A stretch of 18,891 nt of DNA, taken from assembly GCA_050289385.1 (NCBI GenBank), contig JBNKFQ010000019.1, positions 1 through 18,891 on the forward strand, in the 5' to 3' direction. The DNA comes from JBNKFQ01 sp050289385. Lineage in GTDB: Bacteria; Pseudomonadota; Gammaproteobacteria; Pseudomonadales; Porticoccaceae. The number at the start of each line of letters is the position of its first letter. The stretch's first letter is position 1. Positions 7,638 through 15,116 of this stretch are shown one piece after another. Under the pieces are notes generated by a model that worked only from the letters and a program-made list of their open reading frames with translations, did no database searches and was not told where the DNA came from. The position numbers were made by a program, and so were the translations under genes.

Positions 7638-7781
7638 AGTTGGAAGTTGGATGTTGGAAGTTGGAAGCCAATGATACGTGCCATAGCTTCGCTCGGCTTT
7701 ATGGCGTCAGGTTTGTTGCTCAATTCATTAAAAAAAGTGTTTTTGCTTTTCCTTCCAACTTCCAACATCTAACTTCCAACT
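7638..7781 (+). repeat. Heptamer-arm intergenic element, copy 3 (GTTGGAA-type arms)
   Basis: It lies in the 168-nt gap between nuoF and nuoG. Left arm 7638-7667 and right arm 7752-7781 are inverted complements at 29 of 30 positions, and the single difference is a G·U wobble in RNA. Both arms carry the same irregular heptamer order (GTTGGAA, GTTGGAT, GTTGGAA, GTTGGAA), so the arms of this copy match each other in detail. The loop is 84 nt, the same as copy 4. The core GCCATAGCTTCGCTCGGCTTT is at 7680-7700. The end of the loop is T-rich. The element stops 18 nt before the nuoG ATG, leaving the ribosome site outside it. Confidence 0.85.
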
Positions 7782-7799
7782 CACACCGCAGGTGTGCCC

Positions 7800-10583
7800 A
7801 TGCCTAAAATCTACATTGACAACAAACCCTACGAGGTAAAAGACGGCGATAATTTGTTGCAAGCCTGTCTCGGCCTTGGCCTTGACCTGCCGTATTTTTG
7901 CTGGCACCCGGCCATGGGTTCGGTGGGTGCTTGCCGACAATGTGCCGTGGTGCAGTATCAAAACGAAGAGGATACTCGCGGCCGCATCGTTATGGGTTGC
8001 ATGACACCGGTAACAGAGGGTGCGCGTTTTTCCATGAACTGTGAGGGCGCCACTGAATTTCGTGAAAACATTATTGAATCATTAATGCTCAACCATCCTC
8101 ACGATTGCCCCGTATGCGCTGAAGGTGGTGAATGTCATTTGCAAGACATGACAGTAATGGTGGGCCATCGGGATCGGCATTATCGTGGCAAAAAAAATAC
8201 ATACCGCAACCAGTATCTTGGTCCGCTGATCAACCATGAAATGAATCGATGCATCACCTGCTATCGCTGCGTGCGTTTTTACAGAGATTACGCAGGTGGT
8301 ACGGATTTGTCCGAGCAGGCGGCGCACGATCATATCTATTTCGGTCGTCAGCGTGACGGCGTGCTCGAAAGTGAGTTCAGCGGGAACCTGGTGGAGATCT
8401 GCCCCACAGGAGTATTTACCGACAAACCCCTGGTGCATGAATACACTCGAAAATGGGACCTGCAATCAGCGCCGTCTGTTTGTACTGGATGCGGTGTCGG
8501 ATGCAACACCATGCCCGGTGAGCGTTACGGCAAACTCAAACGTGTTCACAATCGCTTTAATCATGAAGTAAATGGCTATTTCCTGTGCGACCGGGGACGT
8601 TATGGCGGCGCTTACACCAACAGCGAAAAGCGTTTGTCATTTGCCGGTTTGCGCGATACAGATGGTCTTTACAATGCCGTTGATAAAACTATGGCCCTGG
8701 ACCAGCTCGAAGCGTGGTGTGACTCTGGTCAGCGTATCGCCGCGATCGGTTCCCCCAGGGCATCGCTCGAAACCAACTATTTATTGCGCCGTTTGGTGGG
8801 TAGCGCCAATTTCAGCCCCGGGTTTAGCGTTGAAGATCAACAACTGATGGCGGAAATCAGCAAACAGTTGCGCAACAGCCGGGTAATCACGCCATCCATA
8901 AAGCAAACCGAATGTGCCGATGCTGTGCTGATTTTGGGTGAGGACGTGACTAATACAGCGCCAATACTGGCGCTTTCCCTGAGGCAAGCAGTACGCAACA
9001 GGGCATTTGAACTGGCAGATCAACTTGGTTTGCAACACTGGCAAGATGCTGCTGTCAGGAATCTCGCGCAGGACCAGCGCAGCCCACTGTTTATTGCCGC
9101 GGTATCCAATACCCGGCTGGATGATGTTGCACAGGAGAGCATCTCCCTGACCCCTGATAATATTACCCGTTTGGGTGTCGCTGTTGCGGCGCAACTTGAT
9201 CACGAAGTTGCTCCCCCGGCGGGTCTTACAGATCAATTGAGTGAATTGGCCGGCCGTATTGCCCAGGCATTAAAAACCGCGAGGCGACCATTGATTGTTT
9301 CCGGTACGGGGTGCCGACAACATGCTCTGATACAAGTTGCCAGTCGAATTGCCGATGCACTGACCGGCGACGGCCGCGAACCCATGCTCAGTTACTGTGT
9401 GCCGGAATGTAACAGTCTGGGCATGGCTCTGTTGCATACGGATCTGGAAAACCAGCCAACCATCGAAGCGTTGAGCCGTCGTGCCGGTGAGGGTGAAATT
9501 GATACCTTAATTGTTGTGGAAAACGATTTGACTCGTCGTACTTCCAAAACGGTTATTAACAATCTGTTTGCGGGGGTTGAACATGTCGTTGTGATCGATG
9601 CGCTCGATAATCCGACTATCTCTCGCGCTGATCTGGCCTTGCCTGCGGCAACCGTTTTTGAGTCAGAGGGCACGTTGGTCAATAGCGAGGGTAGAGCGCA
9701 GCGGTATTATCCGGTTTATTCGCCCGCTGACGATCGGCAAGCCAGTTGGCGTTGGTTGGTGCAACTGGGGCTGGCGTTAAATACCGAAGGGTTTGATACC
9801 TTGCGGCATTTTGATCAGGTTGAAGAGGCGTGTGCCAGAGATAATGCAGCGCTGGCAAAGATAGCCGCCGCAGCACCTGCTGCGACATTTCGCAATCACG
9901 GTTTAAAAATACCTCGCCAGCCGCATCGTTACAGCGGTCGCACCGCGATGCGGGCCAATATTTCGGTACACGAACCCAAATCAACTGTGGATGACGAAAC
10001 ACCGTTTTCATTTTCCATGGAAGGCTTGACCGGCACACTGTCCAACACCCCGCCAGGTTCGGTTATTCCTTTTGTCTGGTCTCCGGGGTGGAATTCCAAT
10101 CAATCCGTGCATAAATACCAGCGCGAAGCGGGTGGCAGTTTAATTGGCGGCACCCCAGGCGTGCGGTTAATTGAACCCGTGGGCAAATCGTCCGCTCAAC
10201 AAAATATCGAAATGCCCACAGTTTCAGAGCCGAAAGCCGGTACATGGTTACTTGTGCCGCAGTATCGAATTTTTGGCAGCGAAGAACTGAGTGTTCATGC
10301 CCCGGCGATCGCTGAACTGGCCGGACAAGCCGTCGTTCAATTGCATCCGAATGATGCCGATACCTTAAAAGTGGATGATGGCGACGGCATATCTATCGAC
10401 GGCACTGACTTTGAAGTGCAGATTAATGCGTCGCTGGTGTCCGGTTGTGTTGGCTTTGCTGTGGGCATGTCTGGCGCCGAAGGTTTGCAGGCGGGTAATC
10501 GCGTGGTGTTGCAAAAGGCTGAAGATTGGCAGCGTCGCAAACCGAACGTTATCGCCAGTGATCGGGGAGAGAACCATGTCTGA
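7800..10583 (+). CDS. nuoG: NADH-quinone oxidoreductase subunit G
   Basis: Large Fe-S subunit of the peripheral arm, 927 residues (Escherichia about 908). The N-terminal ferredoxin-like domain binds [2Fe-2S] N1b through C34, C45, C48 and C67. The next domain binds N5 through H99, C103, C106 and C112 (HPHDCPVCAEGGEC). N4 is bound by C151, C154, C157 and C201. C228, C231, C235 and C263 provide the off-pathway cluster N7, present in Escherichia and Thermus but absent from mitochondria. The rest is a molybdopterin-oxidoreductase-like domain without a cofactor site I can identify. I choose ATG 7800 with AGGTG at 7790-7794; an in-frame GTG at 7794 is less likely because it overlaps that ribosome site. 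The 3' end overlaps nuoH by 8 nt. Confidence 0.96.
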   Translation: MPKIYIDNKPYEVKDGDNLLQACLGLGLDLPYFCWHPAMGSVGACRQCAVVQYQNEEDTRGRIVMGCMTPVTEGARFSMNCEGATEFRENIIESLMLNHPHDCPVCAEGGECHLQDMTVMVGHRDRHYRGKKNTYRNQYLGPLINHEMNRCITCYRCVRFYRDYAGGTDLSEQAAHDHIYFGRQRDGVLESEFSGNLVEICPTGVFTDKPLVHEYTRKWDLQSAPSVCTGCGVGCNTMPGERYGKLKRVHNRFNHEVNGYFLCDRGRYGGAYTNSEKRLSFAGLRDTDGLYNAVDKTMALDQLEAWCDSGQRIAAIGSPRASLETNYLLRRLVGSANFSPGFSVEDQQLMAEISKQLRNSRVITPSIKQTECADAVLILGEDVTNTAPILALSLRQAVRNRAFELADQLGLQHWQDAAVRNLAQDQRSPLFIAAVSNTRLDDVAQESISLTPDNITRLGVAVAAQLDHEVAPPAGLTDQLSELAGRIAQALKTARRPLIVSGTGCRQHALIQVASRIADALTGDGREPMLSYCVPECNSLGMALLHTDLENQPTIEALSRRAGEGEIDTLIVVENDLTRRTSKTVINNLFAGVEHVVVIDALDNPTISRADLALPAATVFESEGTLVNSEGRAQRYYPVYSPADDRQASWRWLVQLGLALNTEGFDTLRHFDQVEEACARDNAALAKIAAAAPAATFRNHGLKIPRQPHRYSGRTAMRANISVHEPKSTVDDETPFSFSMEGLTGTLSNTPPGSVIPFVWSPGWNSNQSVHKYQREAGGSLIGGTPGVRLIEPVGKSSAQQNIEMPTVSEPKAGTWLLVPQYRIFGSEELSVHAPAIAELAGQAVVQLHPNDADTLKVDDGDGISIDGTDFEVQINASLVSGCVGFAVGMSGAEGLQAGNRVVLQKAEDWQRRKPNVIASDRGENHV

Positions 10584-11535
10584 TCTTATGACGGTTGTCT
10601 TCATTCTCTCGGTGCTGGTGACAGCCGTGGGTGGTGCTGCGGTACTCACCTGGTTTGAGCGGCGTTTGCTGGGTATCTGGCAAGACCGTTACGGCCCCAA
10701 CCGGCTCGGCCCTGGCGGCATCTTGCAAGTGGCCGCCGACATGATCAAGTTGTTAACCAAACACGACTGGGTGCCGCCGTTTGCTGACAAGGTAGTCTTT
10801 GTGTTTGCTCCTACCGCCATCGTTGTTGCAATGTTGCTGGGTTTTGCCGTGGTGCCATTTGCGCCAAACCTGAACATTATCGATACCAATATCGGGTTGT
10901 TGTTTTTTCTTGGCATGACATCGCTGGCGGTGTACAGCGTTCTGCTTGGTGGCCTTGCTTCCAACAACAAATATGCGCTTTTGGGTGGTTTGCGCTCTGC
11001 CGCGCAAATGGTGAGCTACGAAGTATTTATGGGTTTATCGCTCATCGGCGTGGTAATGCTCAGCGGCAGTTTCAGTTTGCAGGATATTGTCGAATCGCAA
11101 CGGGATGGCTGGTACTGCATTTCCCAGGTATTGGGGCTGTTTGTCTTTGTGATTGCCGGTATTGCCGAAAGTCATCGCCTGCCATTTGATTTACCGGAGG
11201 CAGAGCACGAATTGACAGCCGGTTTTCATACCGAATACGGTGGTATGAAGTTTGCCATGCTGATGTTAGGTGAATATCTCGGGCTTATTTTGATTTCCAG
11301 TATGATCACCACGCTGTTTCTGGGTGGCTGGTTAGGTCCCTGGTTGCCGCCGGTAGTTTGGTTCGCTCTTAAAACGTTCGCCATTATCTGCTTTTTTATT
11401 TTGTTGCGCGGTGCTATTCCCCGGCCGCGCTACGACCAGTTGATGTCGTTGGGTTGGAAAGTCATGTTGCCTCTAACTCTGATTAATCTGGTGGTTACCG
11501 GTGCCGTTGTATTGTGGCAGGGAGGGCAGGCGTAA
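10576..11535 (+). CDS. nuoH: NADH-quinone oxidoreductase subunit H
   Basis: Membrane subunit that forms most of the quinone-access chamber and links the peripheral arm to the proton pumps. The 319-residue product has about eight hydrophobic segments. Conserved cytoplasmic loops are present: ERRLLGIWQDRYGPNR at 28-43, RSAAQMVSYE at 140-149 and AESHRLPFDLPEAEHEL at 197-213, the last carrying the acidic residues tied to quinone-coupled proton movement. ATG 10576 has GGGGAGAG at 10564-10571. An open extension upstream lies within nuoG and is not NuoH-like. It overlaps nuoG by 8 nt and nuoI by one base (TAATG). Confidence 0.96.
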   Translation: MSDLMTVVFILSVLVTAVGGAAVLTWFERRLLGIWQDRYGPNRLGPGGILQVAADMIKLLTKHDWVPPFADKVVFVFAPTAIVVAMLLGFAVVPFAPNLNIIDTNIGLLFFLGMTSLAVYSVLLGGLASNNKYALLGGLRSAAQMVSYEVFMGLSLIGVVMLSGSFSLQDIVESQRDGWYCISQVLGLFVFVIAGIAESHRLPFDLPEAEHELTAGFHTEYGGMKFAMLMLGEYLGLILISSMITTLFLGGWLGPWLPPVVWFALKTFAIICFFILLRGAIPRPRYDQLMSLGWKVMLPLTLINLVVTGAVVLWQGGQA

Positions 11536-12071
11536 TGAAAGATTTGCTGAGTGCTCTTGTCAGTCAGTTCAGAACCATGTGGACAATTTTGTTGCACACG
11601 TTTACGCGCTCGGAAACGGTTGAGTACCCCGAACAAAAACCCTACCTGGCACCACGTTACCGCGGGCGCATTGTATTGACCCGTGACCCCGATGGTGACG
11701 AACGTTGCGTTGCCTGTAACCTGTGTGCAGTGGCTTGCCCGGTAGACTGCATTGCTTTGCAGCAAGGCGAGAGAGAAGACGGTCGCTGGTATCCGGAATT
11801 TTTCCGCATCAATTTTTCCCGTTGCATTATGTGTGGCATGTGCGAAGAAGCGTGTCCCACCAATGCCATTCAGTTAACGCCGGATTTTGAAATGTGCGAA
11901 TACGATCGACAGAACATGGTATACGAAAAAGAGCATCTGATGATTGACGGGCCGGGCAAGTATCACGATTACAATTTTTATCGTGTATCCGGCCTCAAGA
12001 TTACAGGCAAGGATAAGGGTGAGGCGCAGAATGAAGAGCCGCCGGTGGATGTGAGGAGTTTGTTGCCGTGA
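11535..12071 (+). CDS. nuoI: NADH-quinone oxidoreductase subunit I
   Basis: 8Fe ferredoxin-type subunit carrying clusters N6a and N6b on the path between NuoG and NuoB. The 178-residue product (Escherichia 180) has two CxxCxxCxxxCP motifs: C58, C61, C64 with C68, and C97, C100, C103 with C107. The N-terminal amphipathic helix that lies along the membrane in known structures is recognisable (about 3-22). The start ATG 11535 follows GGAGGG at 11521-11526; an in-frame GTG at 11514 lies upstream of this ribosome site and is rejected. A repeat element begins 5 nt after the stop. Confidence 0.96.
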   Translation: MKDLLSALVSQFRTMWTILLHTFTRSETVEYPEQKPYLAPRYRGRIVLTRDPDGDERCVACNLCAVACPVDCIALQQGEREDGRWYPEFFRINFSRCIMCGMCEEACPTNAIQLTPDFEMCEYDRQNMVYEKEHLMIDGPGKYHDYNFYRVSGLKITGKDKGEAQNEEPPVDVRSLLP

Positions 12072-12076
12072 AAAGC

Positions 12077-12220
12077 AGTTGGAAGTTGGAAGTTAGAAGC
12101 TGGAAGTTAAAGATACGCGCCATTGCTTCGCTCGGCTTTGTAAAGGTCGTTTTGCCGGATTATGTCCGTAACAGGAATTTTTTGTTTTTCCTTCCAACTT
12201 CCAACTTCCAACTTCCAACT
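12077..12220 (+). repeat. Heptamer-arm intergenic element, copy 4 (GTTGGAA-type arms)
   Basis: It fills most of the 169-nt gap between nuoI and nuoJ. Left arm 12077-12106 and right arm 12191-12220 are inverted complements at 28 of 30 positions; the right arm is four near-perfect CTTCCAA heptamers. The loop is 84 nt, as in copy 3, and ends in the same T-rich run. The core GCCATTGCTTCGCTCGGCTTT is at 12119-12139. Copies 3 and 4 share GATACGYGCCAT before the core and TTTTTG before the right arm, but their loop middles are largely different. The element ends 20 nt before the nuoJ ATG. Confidence 0.85.
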
Positions 12221-12240
12221 TACACAAGGGGCATCCTGCA

Positions 12241-12765
12241 ATGGAACTGACACTCTTCTACCTTGCCGCCACGATAGCCCTGGTTGCCACCATCCTGGCC
12301 TTAACGCGTTCAAACGCTGCACATGCGCTAATTTATTTAATTGTTTCGTTGCTGGCTGTCGCTGTCATTTTCTATTTGCTCGGCGCACCCTTTGCCGCGG
12401 CGCTGGAAATTGTTATTTATGCCGGTGCCATTATGGTGCTGTTTGTTTTCGTTATTATGATGCTCAACCTTGGTGAAAAAGGCGACCGCCTGGAGCGGCA
12501 ACGCCTCAACCCGAAAGTCTGGGTAGCGCCCTCAATACTGGCAGCGATATTGTTGTTTGAAATGATTGAAATTATTTCCCTGTCCGAAACCACACAAGGC
12601 AGTCATCTGGTTGCGGCCAAGCAGGTTGGCCTGAGTCTGTTCGGGCCCTATGTATTGGCCGTTGAAATTGCCTCCATGTTGTTATTGGCCGGTTTGGTGG
12701 GTGCTTATCACGTAGGTCGCCGGTTTCGGTTAAAAGATGCGACGGGCAGAGGAGGCCGCCAATAA
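12241..12765 (+). CDS. nuoJ: NADH-quinone oxidoreductase subunit J
   Basis: Membrane subunit next to NuoA and NuoK; its third helix bends during turnover in known structures. The 174-residue product (Escherichia 184) has about five hydrophobic segments. The conserved third segment, IVIYAGAIMVLFVFVIMMLN at 57-76, includes Y60, matching the conserved Tyr59 of Escherichia. AAGGGG at 12226-12231 is the likely ribosome site, placed just after the repeat element. The stop TAA overlaps the nuoK ATG by one base. Confidence 0.95.
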   Translation: MELTLFYLAATIALVATILALTRSNAAHALIYLIVSLLAVAVIFYLLGAPFAAALEIVIYAGAIMVLFVFVIMMLNLGEKGDRLERQRLNPKVWVAPSILAAILLFEMIEIISLSETTQGSHLVAAKQVGLSLFGPYVLAVEIASMLLLAGLVGAYHVGRRFRLKDATGRGGRQ

Positions 12766-13079
12766 TGGATGGTTTGAATATTCCCCTGAACCACGTTTTG
12801 CTGCTGGCGGCGCTGTTGTTTGTTTGCGGTCTGGTCGGGCTAATGATACGGCGCAATATCATTTTTATTCTGATGTCGCTGGAAGTGATGCTCAATTCCG
12901 CTGCGCTGGCTTTTGTTGCCGCTGGCGCGAGCTGGGGGCAGGCCGATGGTCAGGTTATTTTTATGTTAATTCTGGTGGTGGCCGCAGCCGAAGTATCTGT
13001 CGGCCTCGGCCTGGTGTTGCAAATTCAGAGGCGCTTCAAAACTCTGGATATGGACTCCGCTCATAGGTTGCGAGGTTGA
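12765..13079 (+). CDS. nuoK: NADH-quinone oxidoreductase subunit K
   Basis: Small three-helix membrane subunit related to MrpC antiporter proteins. The 104-residue product carries the two intramembrane glutamates needed for proton transfer, E40 in MSLEVMLNSAALAF and E76 in VVAAAEVSVGLGL, matching Escherichia E36 and E72 with a four-residue offset. GAGGAGG at 12749-12755 is a strong ribosome site. It overlaps nuoJ by one base and is 2 nt from the nuoL ATG. Confidence 0.96.
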   Translation: MDGLNIPLNHVLLLAALLFVCGLVGLMIRRNIIFILMSLEVMLNSAALAFVAAGASWGQADGQVIFMLILVVAAAEVSVGLGLVLQIQRRFKTLDMDSAHRLRG

Positions 13080-13081
13080 CT

Positions 13082-14935
13082 ATGCCAGGTCTGAGTGAAA
13101 TTTGGTTGATTCCACTTTTCCCATTGCTGAGTGCGGTGGTCTTGATGGTAACCGCTGGTCAACTCTCCAACCGAATTGTTACTGCACTGGGTGTTGGTTC
13201 CATCGGTTTGTCCGCGCTTGTGGTTTTAATGGCTGCTTTGGCGTTTCTCGGTGTTCCGGAAGAATCGAGAGAACCTTTTCATTTAATCATTGGTACCTGG
13301 ATGCGGGTTGGAGACTTCGCGCCGGGGTTTGCTTTTTATGTGGATGGTTTAACGGTGGTGATGATGTCGGTGATTACCGGTGTCGGTTTTTTAATTCACC
13401 TCTACTCCTCTGAGTTTATGGCCGAAGATACCGATTTCAGCCGATACTTTGCTTACATGAATCTGTTTGTCTGCGCCATGCTGATCCTGGTGATGGCAGA
13501 CAATTTATTACTGCTTTACCTCGGTTGGGAAGGGGTAGGTTTGTGCAGTTATTTGCTGGTGGGTTTCTGGTATAAAAATCCGGAAAATGGACTGGCAGCC
13601 CGAAAAGCCTTTGTCGTTACCCGTATCGGCGATGCTGCGATGGCGCTGGGACTGTTTTTACTGTTCGCCGAACTGGGCACACTGGATATTCAGCCCATGA
13701 TGGCAGCCGCAAATGCCCAGTGGACAAGCGGAGACACATTACCGGTACTGGCAACAGCGCTGCTATTGGGCGGCGCTGTCGGTAAATCGGCACAATTGCC
13801 ATTACACACCTGGTTGCCAGATGCCATGGCTGGTCCAACGCCGGTCAGCGCCCTGATTCACGCCGCGACCATGGTTACTGCGGGTGTTTACCTGGTGGCC
13901 CGTACCCATGATCTGTTTTTACTGGCGCCGCCAGTACTCCTTGCCGTTGCCCTGGTGGGTCTGATTACTCTGTTGATGGCGGCCTTTACCGCACTTAACC
14001 AGTTCGATATCAAACGTATTCTGGCGTACTCCACCATCAGTCAGATCGGGTATATGTTTCTGGCTCTGGGAGTGGGCGCGTGGAGTTCCGGTATTTTTCA
14101 CCTGATGACCCATGCCTTTTTTAAAGCGCTCTTGTTCCTGGGGGCGGGTGCGGTGATTCACTGTTTGCACCACGAACACAATATTTTCAAAATGGGCGGT
14201 TTGCGCACTCGTTTGCCGATTGCATTCTGGAGCTTTTTGATCGGAGCGGCGGCGCTGGCAGCGTTGCCATTTACGTCCGGTTTCTTTAGCAAAGATCAAA
14301 TCCTGATGGCCGCATGGGAATTACCCGATGTGGGTCCGTGGTTATGGGCCGGTGGTTTGCTCGGGGCGCTGATTACCGCGCTATACAGTTTCCGTCTGGT
14401 ATTTATTGTATTTTTTGGCGATGCAAAAACCGAGCCAGATAAAACGGTCGGTTGGCGTATGGGTGGGCCACTGGCGTTGCTGTGCGTGTTGTCGATTATC
14501 GGCGGCTGGTTTGTATTACCACTCTTTGATGTCTTTCCCTCGGGTGATGCGCACCATCCCAGTCAAATAATCGAGTGGATTTCAATAGCGGTGCCATTGA
14601 TTGGCGTAGTGCTTGCTTATCTGATCTATTTCAGTGGCCGGTTATCGGTGAAAGGTCTGGTGGAATCGCCAGCGGGTCAAATCCTCAAACGTTTCTGGTA
14701 CAGCGGCTGGGGTATGGACTGGCTGTATAACCGTTTATTTGTCACGCCATTTATAAAAACCTCAAAGGGCGTTCGGGATGAACCGGTGGACGGAATATAT
14801 CACCTGGTTGTGCAAGTGAGCAGAAATATGCACGTGTGGCTAAGTAAATTACAAACTGGCCAGATGCGCTGGTATGCCACCAGTATGGTATTTGGCGTGA
14901 TAGTCATGATTATGATTTTGGTGAGGGCCGGGTGA
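13082..14935 (+). CDS. nuoL: NADH-quinone oxidoreductase subunit L
   Basis: Distal antiporter-like proton-pumping subunit, with the long lateral helix at its C terminus. The 617-residue product (Escherichia 613) has the core antiporter residues E150 (LGWEGVGLCSYLL) and K235 (GGAVGKSAQLPLH), matching E144 and K229 with the same spacing. The LHTWLPDAMAGPTPVSALIH motif follows at 241-260. I choose ATG 13082, after GAGG at 13072-13075; an in-frame TTG at 13076 overlaps the nuoK stop and is less likely. A repeat element starts 4 nt after the stop. Confidence 0.96.
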   Translation: MPGLSEIWLIPLFPLLSAVVLMVTAGQLSNRIVTALGVGSIGLSALVVLMAALAFLGVPEESREPFHLIIGTWMRVGDFAPGFAFYVDGLTVVMMSVITGVGFLIHLYSSEFMAEDTDFSRYFAYMNLFVCAMLILVMADNLLLLYLGWEGVGLCSYLLVGFWYKNPENGLAARKAFVVTRIGDAAMALGLFLLFAELGTLDIQPMMAAANAQWTSGDTLPVLATALLLGGAVGKSAQLPLHTWLPDAMAGPTPVSALIHAATMVTAGVYLVARTHDLFLLAPPVLLAVALVGLITLLMAAFTALNQFDIKRILAYSTISQIGYMFLALGVGAWSSGIFHLMTHAFFKALLFLGAGAVIHCLHHEHNIFKMGGLRTRLPIAFWSFLIGAAALAALPFTSGFFSKDQILMAAWELPDVGPWLWAGGLLGALITALYSFRLVFIVFFGDAKTEPDKTVGWRMGGPLALLCVLSIIGGWFVLPLFDVFPSGDAHHPSQIIEWISIAVPLIGVVLAYLIYFSGRLSVKGLVESPAGQILKRFWYSGWGMDWLYNRLFVTPFIKTSKGVRDEPVDGIYHLVVQVSRNMHVWLSKLQTGQMRWYATSMVFGVIVMIMILVRAG

Positions 14936-14939
14936 TGGA

Positions 14940-15100
14940 AGTTCGACGTTCGACGTTCGACGTTCGATGTTCGACGAAAAGACTTCGGGCCATCGCTTTG
15001 CTCGGCTTTGTTAATGGTTCTTCTTCAGGCATTGCGGCAGTCGCTGAAGATCTTCTCGTCCAACGTCGAACATCCAACATCGAACATTCAACGCCGAACA
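14940..15100 (+). repeat. Heptamer-arm intergenic element, copy 5 (GTTCGAC-type arms)
   Basis: It occupies most of the 181-nt gap between nuoL and nuoM. The left arm (14940-14982) has five heptamers, mostly GTTCGAC; the right arm (15051-15100) has six or seven, alternating CGAACAT/CGAACGT-like and CCAACAT-like units. The innermost 22 nt of each arm (14961-14982 and 15051-15072) pair with four differences, and pairing can continue outward with heptamer slippage. The core GCCATCGCTTTGCTCGGCTTT is at 14989-15009. The mixed right arm combines GTTCGA-type and GTTGGA-type units, linking the two arm classes. The element ends 16 nt before the nuoM ATG. Confidence 0.8.
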
Positions 15101-15116
15101 ACCAGGTAGCCCGCTA

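Noticed and set aside
7638..7781. Heptamer arrays read as a CRISPR or simple satellite
   Set aside because: Units are contiguous 7-mers with no spacers, and each array is mirrored as its inverted complement on the other side of a conserved core. That is an arm structure, not a CRISPR or a plain tandem repeat.
12077..12220. Elements as intrinsic terminators
   Set aside because: The T-rich stretch in copies 3 and 4 lies in the loop before the right arm, not after the stem, the loop is 84 nt long, and the genes downstream are essential parts of the same complex.
12068..12250. A 60-codon frame beginning at the nuoI stop as a conventional gene
   Set aside because: Most of its sequence is translation of the heptamer arms (repeated SWKLE- and SNFQLPT-like units), which are stop-free in several frames on both strands. 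Kept only as part of the core-peptide observation.
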